From Strigops habroptila (lineage: Eukaryota; Chordata; Aves; Psittaciformes; Psittacidae): DNA of 64,000 nucleotides. The stretch is taken from NCBI RefSeq assembly GCF_004027225.2, contig NC_044298.2, positions 1,179,922 through 1,243,921 on the forward strand. The letters run 5' to 3'. Numbering within the stretch: position 1 is the stretch's first letter; every line of letters starts with the position of its first letter. The notes below the pieces were generated by a model. The model searched no databases and was not told where the DNA came from. It worked only from the letters and a program-made list of their open reading frames with translations. A program made the translations under genes and the position numbers. Below, in pieces: positions 58,023 through 64,000 of this stretch.

Positions 58023-59732
58023 TGTTCTGGGGTGGGGATGAACCTACAAAATGAAATAGGGAAGAAAGGTAAATGAATTTCCTGATATCTGACAAGCTGT
58101 CTTTCTACTGTGGAGATTGCTGCTGACTCTCAACCCTCCTCTCTAGCAGAAACTGCACAGCATCGCATTTAACTAATCTCTCATAGCTTCAGATGTTATG
58201 TGGAGCAGGTAGCTATTATCCCTAGAAGGAGGGGAATTTCAGCCATAGCTGCAAAGTGACCCACGTGCTCTCCAGCTAGTGCAGCAATGGAGTATCTAGG
58301 GTTAGTGCTGAGGTTCTCATCTTTTTGTGGCAAGAGCTATCATTTATTTTCTTTGTAGATGCTTCAGCTAAAACTGGAATTGCGTTCTGCTGGCACAAGG
58401 TAAAGCAAAAAAAAGTATTGCCCTTCTTTATGTCAATTTAAATTGCAGAACAGGGGATTGTTATCTCTGTAATTGGCAGGGTGATGTGGCAGAGCTCTGT
58501 TTTTAAAAGCCTAATGTTCTTTAAGGATGGAGTGACTTTTGAAAGTCTGGCTCAAGCTGCCAGTATCCCATATGGGGAGAAAAGGTAACTCTCTGCATCT
58601 CAGCATGTAGCTGGGCAGTTGCTTTACTGGCTGCTCTGTACTCTGCTGCTTCTTGCTCTCTCTGTGTGTTTGCTCCATTAGAAGCTGGGCACCGAAGGGC
58701 TGCAAGAACCACAGGAGGAGTCTGCTCAGGTCTGCACCTTAATTAGCCTGTGGAACACCCTATACTGCCAGGGCTGAAGTGCTCCTGGCATGGAGATGAT
58801 CTTCCTTGAAGGCGGGAGGGTGCAGGGTCTGCCCCATCTCCTGGGTTGAGGCATTGCCTGGCTAGGGGACATCAGAGCTGTCTCTGCCATACCTGGAAGA
58901 TGAGGCATCCATTCCAAAGATGTGATTGAGCGTGGAGAAGTGCTGAGACCTTGGATTTCCTAATTAAAATCTGCCTGTAAATCAGCTTTCCTCAGCATTA
59001 GCAAATGGCACTTGGATGTCTGCAATTTGGTGGCAGCTGCTTCTGCAGATACACAGGACTATAACAACAAGCTCACAAGGGTCAGGTCCCAGCTACTGTA
59101 GATCAACATGATTTTTTTAGAAAGCTGATAATTAACTGCAGACACGACAGAAATGCCAGTCAGGATTGGATCTTGGTATGTTTTGAAAGGGGGGGGTAAT
59201 ATTAGCGCTTGTAAAGAAGAATCCCCCCCAAAAGTGTGTCTAAAAGGGGTCTCAAATATGCAGAAGCCAAAATTTCCTTCAGTTATTCCAGATAAAAATT
59301 AGCCTCTGTGGTATTATAGAAGTAATCTACATCAGTCTTTGGTTAAGGTGGTAACGGTCAGAGTATTTACTGCCAACAGAAATAGTTACTTGAACTACTA
59401 AAATAAGTGGTCTCTAATATAGGACAAATCTAGAATTTGAGGTTTTCTTCAAAGAAAATCAAAGATATGGGTATCTAAACAGCCAGATCAAAGTGAAAAC
59501 ATCACATCCCAAATGGAGTGAAGTTCTGTAAATCTCAGGCTCAACTTTAAAACCCTCTATCTGTCTCTGCCTGTAAAAAAAAAAGAATAAAAAACCCAAC
59601 AAACATCCTTTAAAAGAACCAACCCTCTTAATTCGCAGTGTCAAAGCATTTCCGTAAGATCTAGATTCAAGTTCAAAGTAGCAACAAAAGGATATTTTGC
59701 TAGTTAGAAAGAGAAATAGGGAAATAACTTAC

Positions 59733-59825
59733 CGAGCTCCCAGTGGAGAGTAAGAACTGGATCGAAAGCTTGGAAGTGTGTGTTTTTATATGGTCTTTTA
59801 CAGTGCAAGGAAAACCTGAGCCACT
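59733..59825 (-). promoter_or_regulatory. Promoter and exon 1 of the MSYYGYQ gene
   Basis: ATATAAAAA at about 59784-59792 on the minus strand, exon 1 ending at 59733 with donor GGTAAGT. A possible weak form of the shared block (ggaaaacctgagccac) begins near 59809. Confidence 0.72.
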
Positions 59826-60553
59826 GTGTATCAAATCCTAATTGGATACAGGAGAGAATTAATATGTTATTATCCCCAAATACCATGAAATGCACCTCAC
59901 ACCCTCCGGGTTCTTTCCATTTTAAATCCTTATGGGAGAAGTAAAACCTGCTTTTTATTCCATTGACGTTGATAATTATGTGAAGAAATCTATCCCTCTC
60001 CTCTTAAAGCTTCTTTTAGCAGACTGACAATCTGGAAGCAGCAGGTTGGAGTGGGCAATGATCATTCTTACTCAGTTTTCCCTTTTGTTCATTTAAATGC
60101 AGGTAGGCAGCTTGGGGGCATTGAGGAATGTGGCTTTGTCAAGGGAGAGATGTATACAAAGGTTGGCACTCTTTGTATGGCTGATCAAGTGCTTTTCAAA
60201 CTTAATAAGAGTCATTCCCTGATTTTATTAGGCTTTGCATTTGGTTTGGTTTTATGGCTGGAAATGAGGGCAGTGGAAGGTATGCAGGCAAGCCCATGTT
60301 GCATTTTGGTGGGGTGTAAAACTGCCAGGGCTGTGTCCAAGACTCATTGTCTAGCAAATTAAAATCTCCTTGGAAGCTGGCATAGCTCACTTGCAAGGAA
60401 TTGTGTTTTTCCAAGGGTTTAAAAGCTGGCTGTGTGCTTTCTACAGGCAGTTGTGGTCCTACAGGCACTCTGATTTGATTAGCAATTGTGTTGGTGACGT
60501 GATTGGTTTCCTTTGGGAAGAAACAAGGAATTACAAGGTTGGACTAGAATATC

Positions 60554-60877
60554 TGAAGAGAGGCTACAAGGATGCTGGAGAGGGATCTCTTCACCAGGGA
60601 CCGCAGCAACAGGACAGGGAGTAATGGGTTCAAACTTAACCAGGGGAAGTTCAGCTTAGATATAAGGAAGAAGTTCTTCCCTGGGAGGGTGGTGAGGTGC
60701 TGGCATAGGTTGCCCAGAGAAGCTGTGGCTGCCCCATCCCTGGCAGTGTTCAAGGCCAGGTCAGATGGTGCTTGGAGCAACCTGGTCTAGTAGAAGGTGT
60801 CCCTGCCCATGGCAGGGGGTTGGAACTAGATGATCTTCAGGTCCTTTCCAAGCTAAACCATTCTATCATTCTATGGC
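60554..60877 (+). repeat. CR1 LINE fragment
   Basis: From gaagagaggctacaaggatg through gtggctgccccatccctggc to the accattctatcattctatgg end. Confidence 0.92.
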
Positions 60878-61374
60878 ATCCCAGTAATAGCAAAGAGCGG
60901 AGGTTTTTTTCCTAATGACCACATTATCTTACTCTATGACCATCCCAACAACTGCTGGTTTGCACCCAGACCTCAGCTGTGCCTGTGCAGATGCTGCCTG
61001 TACGTGTGCCTTGTGCTTGTCAATCAGAAGGTAAACTGCTCCCTACAAGTGATGTAATTAGTAGCCTTTGACGTCTGGAGACGCATCCTTTAAATTGGGT
61101 GTGTGCTGGCATTCAGCTTGAAGACTGTGGCTCATGTAAAACATTAATGAGCATTTGTGAGGAGTTTTAAGAGGTCCTGTTATGAAGATGCTATTTAATG
61201 TCTCTGTCAGTGCTATTCTTGTGTTATATGTGGGTAAATATAGGTCTGCACGAACATGGTACTGGTGAGGACCATCTTAGTTTATCAGTAGAGCAAAGCT
61301 GAGGTGTGGGATGAGAATAGGCTCTGATCCAGGTCATGCCATGAGGGATGACTGTGGTTTAACAAAGTTAGAAT

Positions 61375-61440
61375 CGCAGAATCATAGAATAGTTAGGGTT
61401 AGAAAGGAATTTAAGATCATCTAGTTCCAACCCCCAAGTT
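61375..61440 (-). repeat. Short CR1 fragment
   Basis: cgcagaatcatagaatagtt followed by the gatcatctagttccaaccc block. Confidence 0.85.
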
Positions 61441-62397
61441 TAACATTCTTGTCCTTTTTCGTCTTTCCAGCTCAGAGTATCTCTTCAGAAAAGGGCTCGC
61501 TGAAAATAGTGGTTTAGCTCCCTGATTTTATACAACTAGTAAATATAATACAAGTTTGTCTATTATAAAGGGGAATATAGTTATAACCACGAATACTGAC
61601 TCTTGTTGCAACCCCTTTTTTTTTTTTGGATCAGATGATGGATACAGGTAGAAAGGTCAATGCTTCATCTTGGTGTCACATGTTAAGCAATAATCACTGT
61701 CATCTGCTTCAGGCGGAATATTGTTCCCAGTGGGAATGCATTGTCCAATTAGTTAAGTTTAATTCAGAGGTAATGCTCAGAGGCAGGAGCTTTTAATAGG
61801 AGTTTCATCCCTGCATTTACCTTGGTGTATTTGCCTGAGTGTGGCAGATCATTGCTCTTCACCTTTCCATTGCATAGCTCATAATACAGCATGAAGAGCC
61901 TCAACTGCTGGGTAATAACTCTCGGCAATGGGAAAAGGGGTATTTCTTCTCTGGTTCTCAACCTTCCTGGTGAATTTATGGCTCATGGCTTAATGAGAAG
62001 TCATGAGCTATCACATGGAGTAATGAGAAGTATCAGGACCAGCTGATAAGATCGAGAGCCCCTTGTTTCTGTAGCTGTTCGCATCTATTGAATTCAAAGC
62101 ACCTAATGGAAGGCTAAGTATGCAGAATAATGTAGTGATGCTGGTGGTTTGATGCTGGGTCAGCGGGAAGTGATAGGTTTGGTTAAGTGTATAGGGCAAC
62201 AGTTTTGGAGCTCTTCTGTGGAGAACAGGCATCAAGGCTAACCTTTGGATGTTTGCAACATACCTCCAAGCCTGTCCTGCTTTTTTGTAAGGTGGGCATC
62301 AAGCTGTATAGCTGGTCCTTCAGAAGAAGAATAGCTCTGGATATTACTCATGGGATATCTGAAACCTTGTTCATAAGAAAAAAACCCATGCATCACA

Positions 62398-62448
62398 ACA
62401 GTAAAATCATAGAACAGTAAAATCATAGAATAGTAAAATCATAAAATT
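62398..62448. repeat. 17-base tandem repeat, three units
   Basis: The unit acagtaaaatcatagaa occurs three times with small changes. The catagaa core suggests growth from a CR1 end. Confidence 0.7.
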
Positions 62449-64000
62449 CAATCTTTTAATGCAAAAATCTGTTCCACACTCTCACAGTCACAAGTTCAAC
62501 TCCCCTGCAACTGCCGTCTCTTCACAGCCTTTATGGTATTTAAAATAACTTTAGGATTAAGTGGGAAAAACCTCAGTGGCTTCTCATGTCTGTATTCTTT
62601 GTTAGGAAATGAAATGTGCTAAACCTCTCAATGTTTCAATCTATTTAGCTGTAGTGTGGTAGTTATAAAGCTGATCACACATACCTGAGAAACCAAGAGA
62701 AATGCATGAAGCTCTGAGCCTCGAATTAATTTCATACACTTTCGTAGTCAGCCTGGTGGAGAGGACACCTTTTTGGGTGCAAAATCCTTATTAGCCAAAG
62801 ACACCATGTAATTGATGTAATTATTTCTAGGGTTCCTGCCTTACTTGCTGTGGTGTGCACACTAAACCACACACGTTTTCAGTTTTAAACTTCATTATTT
62901 GTTGTGTTTCAGTGGGCTCAGGGATGGATTGGAGTCTTGATACCTGCTTTTTTGGCCAGTATAATCAAATGGATGTCTTCGGAGAGCTCCCTGCTTTTGT
63001 GGTGAGCTCTAGCTTGGTCCTGTAAGGGTTTATACAGTTTTCCTACATATCGTTACAGATAGGTCTGTATCTCCTTATAGATAGAGGACTATTAAAGTCT
63101 TGAAGAATCTTAATATATCAGTTACATACAGAATAAATGTGTCCTGTCAGTGCTTCTGAGTGCTTGAAGATGTTGGTGGCTCAGGTGTTTTTTCTGTCTC
63201 GTGATGAATACAAAGATGATGAGTTTTGTGCTTAGTATCTTGAGTTTTTATGGTATGAGGTTTGATTCTTGAGCTTGTTTTAACTGGTACATTGAGCCAA
63301 CATGTGCGCTGTTTTGTTTCCTGATGGGCACACCCTTTAGGTACTGAGTTTTGGTTCACTGGTTAACTCATCACTTTTATTTCCTTGCCCTCTTTGGTAG
63401 TGAGCTGGCAGTTGTAATACTCTTGTTAACAAAAGCACATGTGACAACACCAGTTGTGTAGAACATTAACGAGCTTTTATGATGTGCTTTGAAATGCTTT
63501 CAGAAAGCTTTGACATGCCTGGTGTCAGTGTTGTTAACCTTTATGTTCAGATAAATGGGTCCTGCAGTGACATTAACCACAAGCAGTCTGCAGCAGAGAA
63601 TGCAACAAACCCCAGCAGTGTAGATTCTTCTTACACTGGACTGAAGATCTTGACTTTTCAGGACAGGATTATGTATATATGTCTAAAATAAGACTGAACA
63701 TAATTTTATCTTCTGCTGGCTAACTTGAAAATAGTAATTAGGTATTTAATTCAATGTTTTTGAGGCATTACTGTAGGGGTAAATTGCTACCCAGTCTAAG
63801 CTGAGATAAAGACATATGTTGCAATTCACATGGTTACCTTCAATTGTAGAAAAGGCAGAGCCAGTTTTGCAAAGGAATTACAGACATCTTATGTTGCTCT
63901 CAAACATTATGACACGATGAAGATAAATCTCAGTATGCAAGTAAAGTAGAAAAGCATCCCAGTCATTTCTGTTGAGATCTTCATGTTTCTACTCAACAGC

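Larger units (their letters stand above)
59826..64000. other. Right flank without a recognised gene
   Basis: CR1 pieces at 60554 and 61375 and a CR1-derived short repeat at 62398. Frames such as 60051-60362 (plus) show no EDC features or splice context. Confidence 0.5.

Overview
The window looks like part of the epidermal differentiation complex (EDC) of a bird. The bird assignment rests on many truncated CR1 LINE copies of avian type, an EDCRP-type gene built of CCDPCQ repeats, and an EDWM-type gene with a WYDP motif. I cannot name the species. No bacterial operon, tRNA, rRNA, CRISPR array, or LTR or viral element was recognised.

I support twelve genes, eleven on the minus strand and one (EDWM-like) on the plus strand. 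All share the single-coding-exon EDC design: a TATA box, a short non-coding exon 1, one intron, then an exon 2 that holds the whole reading frame and ends at AATAAA or ATTAAA. Left to right: a 70-residue cysteine-rich protein (2.4 kb); an EDCRP-like protein (6.1-7.6 kb); three near-identical Cys-His proteins of EDCH type (12.1, 15.2, 18.4 kb); EDWM-like (21.6 kb, plus strand); a small protein with a Cys-His front and a loricrin-like tail (23.9 kb); a divergent loricrin-like protein (29.3 kb); two long loricrins (32.8 and 37.3 kb); a glycine-histidine loricrin-like protein (41.9 kb); and, after a 12 kb gap, a Tyr/Cys/Gln-rich protein starting MSYYGYQ (57.6 kb).

The genes appear to work as one set of structural building blocks for the hardened outer layers of skin, scales, claws and feathers. 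Cys-rich members (the 70-residue protein, EDCRP, EDCH, EDWM) would be joined by disulfides. The Gly/Ser loricrins carry Gln and Lys at both ends, as expected for transglutaminase cross-linking into the cornified envelope. Their common origin shows in recurring parts: MCSR starts, a tail ending in Trp-Pro-Pro and Lys, the same exon layout, and a shared promoter layout (a GGAARTGAG-type block just upstream of TATA, plus a TTCATTCA-type start site in several).

The flanks (0-2 kb, 60-64 kb) and the 45-57 kb interval hold no gene I can support, only CR1 pieces and a few promoter-like signals with no reading frame. Gene names other than loricrin, EDCRP and EDWM are tentative because no database search was possible.
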